From Candidatus Polarisedimenticolia bacterium (lineage in GTDB: Bacteria; Acidobacteriota; Polarisedimenticolia; Gp22-AA2), in NCBI GenBank assembly GCA_036001465.1, contig DASYUH010000034.1:1-47326 (forward strand): a stretch of DNA of 47,326 nucleotides. The letters are read 5' to 3'. Each line of letters starts with the position of its first letter. Position 1 is the stretch's first letter. The notes under the pieces are model-generated. The model ran no database searches. It was not told where the DNA came from and saw only the letters and a program-made list of their open reading frames with translations. Positions 26,926 through 38,655 of the stretch are shown in pieces. A program made the position numbers and the translations under genes.

Positions 26926-28698
26926 TCAATCCGGTTTCTTCTCGGCGGCCGCCGCCTTCTTGTTGATCAGGTACTGCTGCGCGATTCCCAGGAGATTGTT
27001 CACCAGCCAGTATAGCACCAGCCCCGAGGGGAAACTGAGGAAGATCCAGGTGAACATGATCGGCATGAGGTACATGATGCGGCGCTGCGCCGGGTCCGGG
27101 ATCGAGGACGATGTCATCGCCTGCTGGATGAGCTGCGTCCCCCCCATGATGATGGGGGTGACGTAGTACGGGTCCTTGCTCGACAGATCCCGGATCCAGA
27201 GCATGAACGGCGCCCGGCGCAGCTCGATGGCGATCGACAGGATGGTGTAGAAGGCGTACAGGATCGGGATCTGCAGCAGGATGGGCAGGCAGCCTGACAT
27301 CGAGCCGAGAGGATTGATGTCCTCCTCCTTGTAGAGGCGCATCATCTCCTCGTTCATCTCGCGGCGCAGCTTCTGCCGCGCCCCCGCGTGCCCCTTCTCG
27401 ACCTCCTTCTTCTCCAGCTTGTGGTAGCGCTCCCGGAGCGCCTTGATCTTCGGCTGGACGCGTTTCATCTTGTCCTGCATGACGCGCATCTTGATCTGGC
27501 TCTTGTACATGATCGGGAAGAACAGGAGCCTGATGATCACCGTCAGGATGACGATCGCCCAGCCGTAGTTCCCGACGTAGCCGCGCAGGATCTTCATGGC
27601 GTAGAACAGCGGGTGCGCGATGAAGCTGAAGAACCCGAAGTTCAGCAGCTTCTCGAGACCGATTCCGAGTCCCTTGAGGATGTCGTAGTCCTTCGGTCCG
27701 GCGAACAACCGGACCCTGGACTGCCCCGGGAGGCCGAGCGCCATGGAAAGATGGAATTGCTCCCGCCCCTCCTCGACGAGGCGCAGCAGCTCGAAGCGGG
27801 CGCGGCCGTCAGCCGGGCCATCGGGGACGAAGACCGCCGCGAAGTACTTGTCCTCGACGCCGGCCCAGGTCACGCGGCCCTCCTCGAGCCACGGTGCGCC
27901 CGGTTTCATGCCGTGCTGCTGCTTTCGTTCGACGCCGCGCCCCTCCAGGTCGAGAGTGCCCCACACGGCGTCGGCGTACTGCCCCTTCTCGAGGCCGTTG
28001 TGCCCCACGAACCCGGCGCCCCACACGAGAGTCGGGGTCACGCCCTTCCCGCCCGCCTCGGCGGCGAACTGCAGCTCGGCGAGATAGGAGCCGTGCGGCA
28101 TGCGCAGCGTCTTGGTGGCGGCGAGCCCCGCGCCGTCGCTGTACGCGAACGAGACCTCGGTGAACGCGCCGTCCCCTTCCCCGCCCTCCCTGCGGGTGAC
28201 CCGGTAGATCCCTTCCTTCAGCTTCCGGGTCGCATCGGGATCGTCGAGCAGGAACTGCAGAGGCAGATGATCCAGGGAGCGGCCGGCCGGGGAGACGAGA
28301 TCGAGCGGCCGGCCGGCGTCGTCCAGATAGTGCTTCAGGCTCCAGGACGTCACGCGGGCTCCCCGGCTGCTCAGGCGGATGGAGAGCAGAGGCGTGTCGA
28401 TGGGGATCTCCTCCTCGCCTGCCCCCTCGACGCGGGCTCCCGCCGGGATGTCCGGTCGCGCGGCCGACTCCCTCGCCGCGCCACCGAGACCCGACAGGCT
28501 CGGCGATCCTCCCGGCCCGCGGGAACCTGGGCCGGGCGACCCCGCGGGTCCCGGAGCCGAAGGCGACGGGGCGGTCTCCTGACCCGGCGGCGCCACGGGA
28601 GCGGCCGGCTTCGGGGGCGCCTGCGGGGGAAAGAGGATCCACCAGACGATCAGGAAGGCCGCCGAGAGGACGACGAAGAGAAGGGTCTTCTTGTCCAT
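26926..28698 (-). CDS. yidC: Membrane protein insertase YidC
   Basis: 590 residues. An N-terminal transmembrane helix (LLFVVLSAAFLIVWWILF) is followed by a Pro/Gly-rich spacer and a large periplasmic beta-domain (about 95-350), typical of diderm YidC. The conserved insertase core (about 375-580) includes NYGWAIVILTVIIRLLFFPIM with the groove arginine, a cytoplasmic hairpin rich in Lys/Arg, LLQIPILYAFYTIL, and IMPIMFTWIFLSFPSGLVLYWLVNNLL. The C-terminal tail is Lys/Ala-rich, which suits ribosome binding. Its ATG overlaps the yidD stop by one base (TGATG). Confidence 0.97.
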   Translation of the reverse strand: MDKKTLLFVVLSAAFLIVWWILFPPQAPPKPAAPVAPPGQETAPSPSAPGPAGSPGPGSRGPGGSPSLSGLGGAARESAARPDIPAGARVEGAGEEEIPIDTPLLSIRLSSRGARVTSWSLKHYLDDAGRPLDLVSPAGRSLDHLPLQFLLDDPDATRKLKEGIYRVTRREGGEGDGAFTEVSFAYSDGAGLAATKTLRMPHGSYLAELQFAAEAGGKGVTPTLVWGAGFVGHNGLEKGQYADAVWGTLDLEGRGVERKQQHGMKPGAPWLEEGRVTWAGVEDKYFAAVFVPDGPADGRARFELLRLVEEGREQFHLSMALGLPGQSRVRLFAGPKDYDILKGLGIGLEKLLNFGFFSFIAHPLFYAMKILRGYVGNYGWAIVILTVIIRLLFFPIMYKSQIKMRVMQDKMKRVQPKIKALRERYHKLEKKEVEKGHAGARQKLRREMNEEMMRLYKEEDINPLGSMSGCLPILLQIPILYAFYTILSIAIELRRAPFMLWIRDLSSKDPYYVTPIIMGGTQLIQQAMTSSSIPDPAQRRIMYLMPIMFTWIFLSFPSGLVLYWLVNNLLGIAQQYLINKKAAAAEKKPD

Positions 28699-28925
28699 CA
28701 GCGCACGGGATCGAGGCCGCCCCGGGTCAACGGGTTGCAGCGCAGCAGCCGCCAGGCGGCCAGGAGGACGCCGCGCGCGAGGCCGTGGCGCTCGATCGCC
28801 GCGGCGCTGTACTCCGAGCAGCTCGGCAGGAAGCGGCAGGCCGGCGGCAGGAGCGGCGACACGAAGCGCCGGTACAGGCGGAGGACTGCGAGGACCGGCG
28901 CGGCCGCGGCGCGCGTGATCGTCAT
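28698..28925 (-). CDS. yidD: Membrane protein insertion efficiency factor YidD
   Basis: 75 residues. It has the diagnostic [30 protein letters not shown] and [16 protein letters not shown] (conserved cysteines and the CNP motif). YidD is a small membrane-associated protein that helps YidC/Sec insertion. ATG 28925 overlaps the rnpA stop by 4 bp (ATGA), and its stop overlaps yidC by one base. Confidence 0.95.
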   Translation of the reverse strand: MTITRAAAAPVLAVLRLYRRFVSPLLPPACRFLPSCSEYSAAAIERHGLARGVLLAAWRLLRCNPLTRGGLDPVR

Positions 28926-29275
28926 GGGGTCTTCAGGACGAACGGCCGGAGCCGCGCCAGGAGCTCCGACTCCAGGCGCGCGATTCCGGCGCCGGGCAGG
29001 GACGCCCGAACATTCAGCACGATGTCCACGTTCTCGAACTCCCGCTTGTGCCTGCGGAATATCTCGCGCACCAGCCGCTTGGCCCGGTTCCGCCTGACCG
29101 CGCCGCCGACGCGGCGTGTTGCCGTGATGCCGAGCCGCGGCCGACCGAGTCCGTTGCGCATCACGAACAGGACGAAGAGCGCGGAGGGTATCCTCCGCCC
29201 CTGAGCGTAGATCACCTGGTACTCACTGCGCTTGCGGATGCGATCCTGGGGGCGGAAGCGGGCGTCGCCGGTCAC
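28922..29275 (-). CDS. rnpA: Ribonuclease P protein component
   Basis: 117 residues, basic. It starts [20 protein letters not shown], and the conserved RNR signature [18 protein letters not shown] is in the middle. It binds the RNase P RNA and helps mature the 5' ends of tRNAs. GTG 29275 overlaps the rpmH stop (GTGA); the frame remains open further upstream only as antisense-free overlap with rpmH in another phase, so the family start at 29275 is used. Confidence 0.94.
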   Translation of the reverse strand: MTGDARFRPQDRIRKRSEYQVIYAQGRRIPSALFVLFVMRNGLGRPRLGITATRRVGGAVRRNRAKRLVREIFRRHKREFENVDIVLNVRASLPGAGIARLESELLARLRPFVLKTP

Positions 29276-29406
29276 ACGGTCAGACGCTTGCGACCCTTGG
29301 CCCGTCTGCGTTTCAGAACGAGTCGTCCGTTCTTGGTGCTCATCCGGGCCCGGAAGCCGTGCGTCTTCCTGCGGCGGCGGTTGTTCGGCTGAAAGGTGCG
29401 CTTCAT
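29272..29406 (-). CDS. rpmH: 50S ribosomal protein L34
   Basis: 44 residues, translated by hand: [17 protein letters not shown], then [27 protein letters not shown], which is L34 throughout. GGAG lies 8 nt before ATG 29406. Overlaps rnpA by 4 bp. It heads the leftward operon rpmH-rnpA-yidD-yidC-jag-mnmE-mnmG and has a good promoter at 29435-29464. Confidence 0.97.
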   Translation of the reverse strand: MKRTFQPNNRRRRKTHGFRARMSTKNGRLVLKRRRAKGRKRLTV

Positions 29407-29434
29407 GAGCTTGTCTCCGTTGCAGGAAGGGCGG

Positions 29435-29464
29435 ATTATGTCCCCGGCGGAGCGCGTCTGTCAA
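29435..29464 (-). promoter_or_regulatory. Sigma70-type promoter of rpmH
   Basis: On the minus strand TTGACA (29464-29459), an 18-nt spacer, then CATAAT (29440-29435), giving a leader of about 22 nt. Near-consensus, as expected for ribosomal protein transcription. Confidence 0.7.
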
Positions 29465-29533
29465 GGAACGGGCTCTTCGTGGCGTGGCACGCCGCTTGAT
29501 GGAAATTTTTTTTCGAAAGAACGCGATTGGGTG

Positions 29534-29564
29534 TTGACAGCTTCGCTTGCCGCGATGCTATAGT
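29534..29564 (+). promoter_or_regulatory. Candidate sigma70 promoter upstream of dnaA
   Basis: TTGACA at 29534-29539 and TATAGT at 29559-29564 with a 19-nt spacer (or CTATAG with 18). The dnaA ATG is about 370 nt further, so the transcript would have a long leader containing the hairpin at 29698-29718, unless a small RNA is made. Confidence 0.45.
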
Positions 29565-29822
29565 CCGCGTCGCCCAGTCAAAGCAAAAGCACAACCGCCG
29601 ACGTGGCCGAAATTTTCCAGGAACATCACCTGGGGGGCGCATGGGTGTCTCCAGAGCAAGTTTCCGATACGCGGACGATCACCGGCGCTCAACATCTGCC
29701 GCCGCGCCTTGCGGCGGCCCCATATCTGGTGGGGGGGAGGAAGGGTTGACATAAGATCGCGGCCCGGTTCGGCTTCGTGTCGAACAAGTGGCGTCCTGCC
29801 ATCAACTTCGCAACAGAAAGAC

Positions 29823-29842
29823 TTTTCCACACCTGTGGAAAA
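29823..29842. promoter_or_regulatory. Inverted pair of DnaA-box-like sequences
   Basis: TTTTCCACA and its inverse TGTGGAAAA flank two C residues, a perfect 20-bp arrangement except for the centre. Each half differs from the DnaA consensus TTATCCACA at one position. Located about 100 bp before dnaA, which fits origin function or dnaA autoregulation. Confidence 0.6.
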
Positions 29843-29940
29843 CCTGTTGAAATGATGAGCGTCGATACGATGCGAGTGGCCGCCAGCAAGGCGTTACAAC
29901 AAATCGATGGCGTCAAACCTTTCCTACGGGCCGAGCGCAC

Positions 29941-31335
29941 ATGACTCTCTGGGATAAAATCCTCTCCAGCCTGCAGCACAAGATCAACCGACACAGTTTC
30001 AACACCTGGCTGAAGCCGACCCACCAGATGTCCCTGGCCGACGGGACGCTCCAGATCGAGGTGCCGAGCCTTCTGTTCGCGGACTGGATCAGCCGCAACT
30101 ACCTGCCGCAGATCCGGGAGAGCGCGAGGGAGATCGAAAGCAGTGATCTCCAGATTCGTTTCATGAGCCGGCAGGCGCCGGCCACGGTGAGGGGCGCGGG
30201 GAATCCCGGTTCCGTTCCCGTCAGCGGCCTCCCGCTCGAGTCGGGGACGGACGGCGCGGGCCGCCATGGCGCCGCGCGCCCGTCGGGCCAGGCCGCGCCG
30301 CCCCAGCCGGCGTGGCTCGGGACCGGCCTGAACCCGAGGTACACGTTCGACTCCTTCGTGGTGAGCTCCTGCAACAATTTCGCGCACGCCGCCGCCATGG
30401 CGGTGGCCGAGCAGCCGTCGAGCGCCTACAACCCGCTGTACGTCTACGGCGGCGTCGGTCTCGGCAAGACCCACCTGATGCATGCCATCGGCAACCGGGT
30501 CCTGCGCAGCAAAGGGGCCGTGCGGCACCTCTACATTTCCACCGAGACCTTCATGAACGAGCTGATCAACTCGATCCGCTTCGAGAAGACCCTCGACTTC
30601 AAGGAGCGCTACCGCAACGTCGACGTGCTGCTCATCGACGACATCCAGTTCCTGGCCGGCAAGGAGCGGACGCAGGAGGAGTTCTTCCATACCTTCAATG
30701 CCCTGTACGAGTCCCAGAAACAGATCGTCATCACCAGCGACTGCCCGCCGCGCGACATCCCGACTCTCGAGGAGCGGCTGCGCTCGCGCTTCGAGTGGGG
30801 GCTGATCGCCGACATCCAGCCGCCCGACCTCGAGACCAAGATCGCCATCCTGAAGAAGAAGGCCGAGGCCGAGAACGTGCAGCTCCCGGAGGACGTGGCC
30901 CACTTCATCGCCGGCCGCGTCCGATCGAACATCCGGGAGCTGGAGGGATCGCTCATCCGCCTGGTCGCATACGCCTCGCTCACGGGACGGCCGATCGACC
31001 TCGGGATGGCCCAGGACACGCTGAAGGACCTGATGGACGACCGCGGCCGCACCGTCACCATCGAGGCCATCCAGAAATTCGTAGCCGCCTATTTCAAGCT
31101 CCGGCCGATCGAGCTCAAGTCCCGAAACAATTCGAAGCACATCTCCTTTCCCCGGCAGGTCGCGATGTATCTCTGCAAGAAACTGACCGACAAATCGCTC
31201 CCGGCCATCGGGACCGCCTTCGGCGGCAAGCACCACACGACCGTCCTCCACGCGGTCCGCAAGATCGAGGCGATGCGCGAGCGCGACAAGGAGTTCGCCC
31301 GGCTCGTGGGAGGCTTCATGGAGTCGTTCAAGTGA
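29941..31335 (+). CDS. dnaA: Chromosomal replication initiator DnaA
   Basis: 464 residues. Domain I (about 1-75, LWDKILSSLQHKINRHSFNTWLKPT) is followed by a Gly/Pro-rich linker and the AAA+ domain, with Walker A GGVGLGKT near 170-177, DVLLIDDIQFLAGKERTQEEFFHTFN and ERLRSRFEWGL. Domain IV carries SFPRQVAMYLCKKL and GTAFGGKHHTTVLHA, the DnaA-box-reading signature. It opens oriC and recruits helicase. ATG 29941 has no strong Shine-Dalgarno. dnaN follows after 238 bp of noncoding DNA. Confidence 0.98.
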   Translation: MTLWDKILSSLQHKINRHSFNTWLKPTHQMSLADGTLQIEVPSLLFADWISRNYLPQIRESAREIESSDLQIRFMSRQAPATVRGAGNPGSVPVSGLPLESGTDGAGRHGAARPSGQAAPPQPAWLGTGLNPRYTFDSFVVSSCNNFAHAAAMAVAEQPSSAYNPLYVYGGVGLGKTHLMHAIGNRVLRSKGAVRHLYISTETFMNELINSIRFEKTLDFKERYRNVDVLLIDDIQFLAGKERTQEEFFHTFNALYESQKQIVITSDCPPRDIPTLEERLRSRFEWGLIADIQPPDLETKIAILKKKAEAENVQLPEDVAHFIAGRVRSNIRELEGSLIRLVAYASLTGRPIDLGMAQDTLKDLMDDRGRTVTIEAIQKFVAAYFKLRPIELKSRNNSKHISFPRQVAMYLCKKLTDKSLPAIGTAFGGKHHTTVLHAVRKIEAMRERDKEFARLVGGFMESFK

Positions 31336-31573
31336 GCCGTCCACAGGATCCTGTGGATTCCGATGACGCTGCCTGTGCACGAACCGTGCACCCGAAAGCG
31401 TCCACAGTCGCGCTCGTCGCCGCCCACAGGTTTGTGCACCGGGCCGGGCCGGCCGGGGCCCGCGCCGCGACGGCCCGGGCGGCGTTTTACGCGCCGTCCA
31501 CAGCCCCTGCTAGTGCTACAATCCCTCCCGATCTCAAAAGAGAGAGAAAGAGCCGATCCCAGTTGGAGGACTT
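31336..31573. promoter_or_regulatory. dnaA-dnaN intergenic region with DnaA-box-like cluster
   Basis: 238 bp. TCCACA cores occur at 31340-31345, 31401-31406 and 31497-31502, a reversed TGTGGA at 31352-31357, and CCCACAGG at 31423-31430; TGTGCAC also appears twice (about 31374 and 31434). The first two form a perfect 18-bp palindrome, TCCACAGGATCCTGTGGA (31340-31357). The density suggests DnaA binding, either as part of oriC or as a regulatory cluster. The first three bases of the full TTATCCACA box are not conserved. Confidence 0.5.
31514..31522 (+). promoter_or_regulatory. Candidate extended -10 promoter of dnaN
   Basis: TGC directly followed by TACAAT (31517-31522), an extended -10 element, about 52 nt before the dnaN ATG. 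No good -35 is visible at 17 nt. It directly follows a DnaA-box-like TCCACAG. Confidence 0.35.
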
Positions 31574-32680
31574 ATGGATTTCGTGACCGCCAAGGACAAC
31601 CTGCTCAAGGAACTCGAGCTGATGCAGGGGATCGTGGAGAAGAAGTCGACCATCCCGATCCTCTCGAACATCGTGATCGATGCGAGGAAGGAGGGCCTCG
31701 AGTTCCGGGCCACCGACCTGGAGGTGGGGATCAGGACGGAATGCGAGGCGAAGGTCGCGAAGCCCGGATCGATCGCGCTGTCCGCGAAACGGCTGTTCGA
31801 CATCATCCGCTACCTGCCCGACGCGGAGGTCCGGCTGAAATCCGACGAGGGGAACGCGGCCCAGATCACCTGCCAGAAGGCGCGCTTCCGGATCATGGGC
31901 CTGTCGCCCGACGACTTCCCGGCCATCCCGACGTTCGATTTCGGCAAGGGGATCGCCATCGAGCGGGCGCTGCTGACCGACCTGATCTCGAAGGTCATTT
32001 TCGCCATCACTACGGACGAGACCCGGTACCAGATCAACGGCACGCTCATGATCCTGAACAAGCGGAATCTGACCCTGGTGGCGACCGACGGCCACCGCCT
32101 CGCCTACGTGAGCGGGCGGCTGGAGAAGGGAGCCTCCGAGGAGCGCATCGAGGTCATCGTGCCGCGCAAGGCGTTCCAGGAGGTGTCGCGGTTCGGGTCG
32201 GGCGAGGGAGAGATCGTGTTCGGGCACAAGGACAACCATGTGTTCTTCAAGGCCGGAAAAACGGTCTTGAGCTCGACGATCGTGGCCGGCAAATTCCCGG
32301 AGTATGAGAAGGTCATACCGGAGGGAAACGACCGGCTGCTGAAGATGGAGAGCACGGCATTCGCCGAGGTGGTGCGGCGCGTGGCGCTCCTTTCGAGCGA
32401 GCGCTCCCGGGCGGTCAAGATCAGCCTCAGCAAGGGAAGCGTCGAAATCTCCTCCAATAACCCGGAGGTCGGCGAGGCGGCCGAGACCGTGGACATCGAT
32501 TATGCAGGCAGCCCGCTCGAGGTCGGATTCAACGCCAAATACCTCCTCGATTTCTTCCAGGCGATGGGTCCAGGGCAGGTGATCCTGGCCCTCAAGGACG
32601 AGGCGACCCAGGGTCTTCTGAGGCCGGTCGGACAGGAGGGGCGGGATTACCGCTACGTGGTCATGCCGATGCGGATCTGA
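31574..32680 (+). CDS. dnaN: DNA polymerase III beta sliding clamp
   Basis: 368 residues, normal length. It begins MDFVTAKDNLLKELELMQGIVEKKSTIPILSNI, continues with EFRATDLEVGIRTECEA and TLVATDGHRLAYVSGRL (the three-fold repeated clamp domains), and ends DYRYVVMPMRI, the conserved clamp C-terminus. GGAGG lies 5 nt before ATG 31574. The ring tethers the replicase to DNA. recF, which usually follows, is not present before gyrB. Confidence 0.97.
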   Translation: MDFVTAKDNLLKELELMQGIVEKKSTIPILSNIVIDARKEGLEFRATDLEVGIRTECEAKVAKPGSIALSAKRLFDIIRYLPDAEVRLKSDEGNAAQITCQKARFRIMGLSPDDFPAIPTFDFGKGIAIERALLTDLISKVIFAITTDETRYQINGTLMILNKRNLTLVATDGHRLAYVSGRLEKGASEERIEVIVPRKAFQEVSRFGSGEGEIVFGHKDNHVFFKAGKTVLSSTIVAGKFPEYEKVIPEGNDRLLKMESTAFAEVVRRVALLSSERSRAVKISLSKGSVEISSNNPEVGEAAETVDIDYAGSPLEVGFNAKYLLDFFQAMGPGQVILALKDEATQGLLRPVGQEGRDYRYVVMPMRI

Positions 32681-35441
<2,761 letters not shown>

Positions 35442-35446
35442 GAACG

Positions 35447-37993
35447 ATGGACGAGACCCAGCAGGCCGCTCCGGATCACTCCAGGATCAGCATCGAAGCC
35501 GAGATGCGGAGGTCCTACCTCGATTACGCCATGAGCGTGATCATCGGCAGGGCCCTGCCCGACGTGCGGGACGGCTTCAAGCCGGTGCACCGCCGCGTGC
35601 TGTTCGCCATGCACGAGGCGGGAAACAGCCACGACAAGCCGTACAAGAAGGCGGCCCGCATCGTCGGAGACGTGATGGGAAAATTCCATCCGCACGGCGA
35701 CACCGCCATCTACGACACCATCGTGCGCCTGGCGCAGGACTTCTCGATGCGCTACCCGCTGGTGGACGGCCAGGGAAACTTCGGCTCGATCGACGGCGAT
35801 GCCGCGGCCGCCATGCGGTACACCGAGGTCCGGATGTCGAAGCTGGCGCACGAGATGCTGGCCGACATCGAGAAGGAGACCGTCGATTTCGGCCCGAACT
35901 ACGACGGCCAGCAGCAGGAGCCCCTGGTCCTCCCGAGCCGCTTCCCGAACCTCCTGGTGAACGGCTCGTCCGGCATCGCGGTCGGCATGGCCACCAACAT
36001 CCCGCCGCACAACATGGGGGAGGTGGTGGACGCCGTCATCGCCCAGATCGAGAACCCGGACATCACCATCGACGAGCTGATGCAGCACGTCAAGGGCCCC
36101 GACTTCCCGACGTCCGGGTACATCCTCGGCAGGGAGGGGATCGTCCAGGCCTACCGGACCGGGCGCGGCATCATCGTGATGCGCGCCCGGGCCACCGTCG
36201 AGGAGGGGGGGAAGCGCGGCAAGGACCGCATCGTCATCAGCCAGATTCCCTACCAGGTCAACAAGACGAGGCTGATCGAGCAGATCGCCTCCCTGGTCAA
36301 CGACAAGAAGATCGACGGGATCACCGACATCCGCGACGAGTCCGACCGCGACGGCATCCGCGTGGTCCTCGACCTGAGGCGGGACGCCGTGCCCAAGGTC
36401 ATCCTGAACAACCTGTACAAGCACACCCAGATGCAGGAGACCTTCGGCGCCATCTTCCTCGCCATCGTCAACAACCGGCCCCAGGTGTTGAACCTGAAGG
36501 CGATGATCGGCCATTTCATCGAGCACCGCCGCGAGGTGATCACCCGCAGGACGGTGTTCGAGCTGGCCAAGGCCGAGGAGCGGGCCCACGTCCTCGAGGG
36601 ACTCAAGATCGCGCTCGACAACCTGGACGAGATGGTGGCGCTCATCCGCGCCGCCAGGACGCCCGACGACGCCCGGCAGGCGATGCGCCTGCGCTTCAGG
36701 CTGTCGGACATCCAGGCCCAGGCGATCCTCGACATGCGCCTGCAGCGCCTGACCGGCCTGGAGCGCCAGAAGATCGTCGACGAGTACACCGAGACGCTGA
36801 AGCAGATCGCCCGCCTCAAGGAGATCCTGGCCAACGAGAGGCTGGTGTACGGCATCGTCACCGACGAGCTGAAGGAGATCCGCAAGGGGTACGCCGACGC
36901 GCGGCGCACCGAGATCATCCCGATGGCCGGCGAGATCTCGGTCGAGGACATGATCGCCGAGGAGGACATGGTGATCACGGTCTCGCATGCCGGCTACATG
37001 AAGCGCAACCCCCTGACCCTGTACCGCAGCCAGAGGCGCGGCGGCAAGGGGAAGATCGGCATGACGACGCGCGAGGAGGACTTCGTCGAGCACCTGTTCG
37101 TCGCCTCGACGCACGCCTCGATCCTGATCTTCACCACGCGCGGGCGCGTCCACTGGCTGAAGGTGCACGAGATCCCGCAGATCGGCGCGGCCGGCAAGGG
37201 GAAGAACATCGTCAACTTCGTGGAGCTGACGCCGGAGGAGAAGGTCGCCTCCCTGGTCCCCACCAAGGAGTTCGGCGAGGACCGCTACGTGGTGTTCGCG
37301 ACCCGCAAGGGGACCATCAAGAAGACCGCCCTGTCGGCCTACGCCAATCCGCGCGCGGGGGGCATCATCGCCGTCGGCGTGGACGAGGGGGACGAGCTGC
37401 TGTCGGTCAAGCTGACGGACGGCAAGCAGGTCCTCTTCATGGCCACCGCCCAGGGGCAGGCGATCCGCTTCCAGGAGGCCGACGTCCGGCCGATGGGCCG
37501 GGGCGCCCACGGGGTGATCGGCATGCGCCTCCAGGGGGACGACGTGATCGTCGAGATGGACTCCCTGTCTTCGCGGCAGGGGAGCACCATCCTGACGGTC
37601 ACCGAGAAGGGCTACGCCAAGCGCACGGAGGTGGAGGAGTACCGGCTGCAGGGGCGCGGCGGAACGGGGATCATCAATCTCAAGGTGACCGACAAGACCG
37701 GGCCGGTCGTCCAGGTGATGGAGGTCGCGGTGGACGACCAGGTCGTGGTGATCACCGAGTTCGGCAAGATCATCCGGACCAACGTGCGCGACATCTCCCT
37801 TCTCGGCCGCCCCACCCAGGGCGTGCGCCTCATCCACCTCGACGAAGGGGACTCGGTGGTGGCGGTTGCCCGGGTGGCGGAAGGCGATGCGGACCCGCCC
37901 GGGGAGGCGGTCGGCGGGACGGCGGGAACGGCGGGTGGATCCGGGGTGGCCCCCGCGGGCGGGAACGGAGCGGACCGGGAGGAGGCGGAATGA
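35447..37993 (+). CDS. gyrA: DNA gyrase subunit A
   Basis: 848 residues. The catalytic tyrosine is Y125 in [10 protein letters not shown]. The quinolone region [23 protein letters not shown] is intact, with Thr and Ile where E. coli has Ser83 and Asp87 flanks. The GyrA box QRRGGKG near 529-535 identifies a wrapping C-terminal domain, so this is gyrase rather than topoisomerase IV. The last 35 residues are Gly/Ala-rich ending in acidic residues. The stop overlaps the next gene's ATG by 4 bp (ATGA). Confidence 0.97.
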   Translation: MDETQQAAPDHSRISIEAEMRRSYLDYAMSVIIGRALPDVRDGFKPVHRRVLFAMHEAGNSHDKPYKKAARIVGDVMGKFHPHGDTAIYDTIVRLAQDFSMRYPLVDGQGNFGSIDGDAAAAMRYTEVRMSKLAHEMLADIEKETVDFGPNYDGQQQEPLVLPSRFPNLLVNGSSGIAVGMATNIPPHNMGEVVDAVIAQIENPDITIDELMQHVKGPDFPTSGYILGREGIVQAYRTGRGIIVMRARATVEEGGKRGKDRIVISQIPYQVNKTRLIEQIASLVNDKKIDGITDIRDESDRDGIRVVLDLRRDAVPKVILNNLYKHTQMQETFGAIFLAIVNNRPQVLNLKAMIGHFIEHRREVITRRTVFELAKAEERAHVLEGLKIALDNLDEMVALIRAARTPDDARQAMRLRFRLSDIQAQAILDMRLQRLTGLERQKIVDEYTETLKQIARLKEILANERLVYGIVTDELKEIRKGYADARRTEIIPMAGEISVEDMIAEEDMVITVSHAGYMKRNPLTLYRSQRRGGKGKIGMTTREEDFVEHLFVASTHASILIFTTRGRVHWLKVHEIPQIGAAGKGKNIVNFVELTPEEKVASLVPTKEFGEDRYVVFATRKGTIKKTALSAYANPRAGGIIAVGVDEGDELLSVKLTDGKQVLFMATAQGQAIRFQEADVRPMGRGAHGVIGMRLQGDDVIVEMDSLSSRQGSTILTVTEKGYAKRTEVEEYRLQGRGGTGIINLKVTDKTGPVVQVMEVAVDDQVVVITEFGKIIRTNVRDISLLGRPTQGVRLIHLDEGDSVVAVARVAEGDADPPGEAVGGTAGTAGGSGVAPAGGNGADREEAE

Positions 37994-38655
37994 AGATCTT
38001 TCTGGACACGGCGAACATCGACGAGATCCGCGAGGCGCATTCGTGGGGCGTCCTGGACGGGGTCACGACCAACCCCTCGCTGGTGGCGAAGGAGGGCAAG
38101 GATTTCCTGGACGTCGTGCGGCAGATCTGCGCGATCGTCCAGGGGCCGGTCAGCGCCGAGGTGGTCTCCACGACCGCGGACGAGATGATCCGCGAGGGAC
38201 GGGAGATCATGCGCAAAGTCGGCGCCCCGAACGTGGTGATCAAGATCCCGATGATCCGCGAAGGGCTGCGGGCGATCCGGTCGCTGTCGTCGGAGGGGAT
38301 CCGGGTCAACACGACCCTCATTTTTTCGGCGCCGCAGGCGCTCCTGGCGGCGAAGGCCGGCGCCGCGTACGTCAGCCCGTTCATCGGTCGGCTGGACGAC
38401 ATCAGCCACGTCGGCATGGACATCGTCAAGGACATCCGGATCATCTTCGACAATTACGAGTTCCCGTGCGAGATCCTGGCGGCCAGCATCCGCAATCCGC
38501 TCCACGTGGTGGACGCCGCCAAGTTCGGCGCCGACGTCGCCACCATGCCGTTCGGAGTTCTCGAGGCGATCATCAAGCACCCCCTGACCGACATCGGCCT
38601 GCAGAAATTCCTGAAGGACTGGGAAAAGCTGCCGCAGCAGATGCGGAAAGGGTGA
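37990..38655 (+). CDS. fsa: Fructose-6-phosphate aldolase / transaldolase-like protein
   Basis: 221 residues, the short transaldolase class. [31 protein letters not shown] is the family start, and the Schiff-base lysine is K85 in NVVIKIPM, the same position as in E. coli [13 protein letters not shown] and [33 protein letters not shown] follow. It may be a transaldolase of the pentose phosphate pathway or cleave fructose 6-phosphate; sequence does not decide. GGAGG lies 4 nt before ATG 37990. It overlaps gyrA by 4 bp and shares one base with the next gene (TGATG). Confidence 0.93.
   Translation: MKIFLDTANIDEIREAHSWGVLDGVTTNPSLVAKEGKDFLDVVRQICAIVQGPVSAEVVSTTADEMIREGREIMRKVGAPNVVIKIPMIREGLRAIRSLSSEGIRVNTTLIFSAPQALLAAKAGAAYVSPFIGRLDDISHVGMDIVKDIRIIFDNYEFPCEILAASIRNPLHVVDAAKFGADVATMPFGVLEAIIKHPLTDIGLQKFLKDWEKLPQQMRKG

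Larger units (their letters stand above)
29407..29940. other. rpmH-dnaA intergenic region, candidate origin of replication
   Basis: 534 bp between divergent rpmH and dnaA, where oriC often lies. It contains the rpmH promoter, a run of eight T (29506-29513), a rightward promoter at 29534-29564, and several inverted repeats. The strongest is an 8-bp stem with a 5-nt loop at 29698-29718 (GCCGCCGC/GCGGCGGC). An inverted pair of DnaA-box-like sequences lies at 29823-29842. Gene direction flips here. No protein gene is supported. The dnaA-dnaN gap is the other candidate. Confidence 0.5.

Noticed and set aside
29481-29513. GGCGT/ACGCC hairpin followed by eight T as an intrinsic terminator
   Set aside because: The T run starts 13 nt after a weak 5-bp stem and lies upstream of, not after, any gene on that strand.
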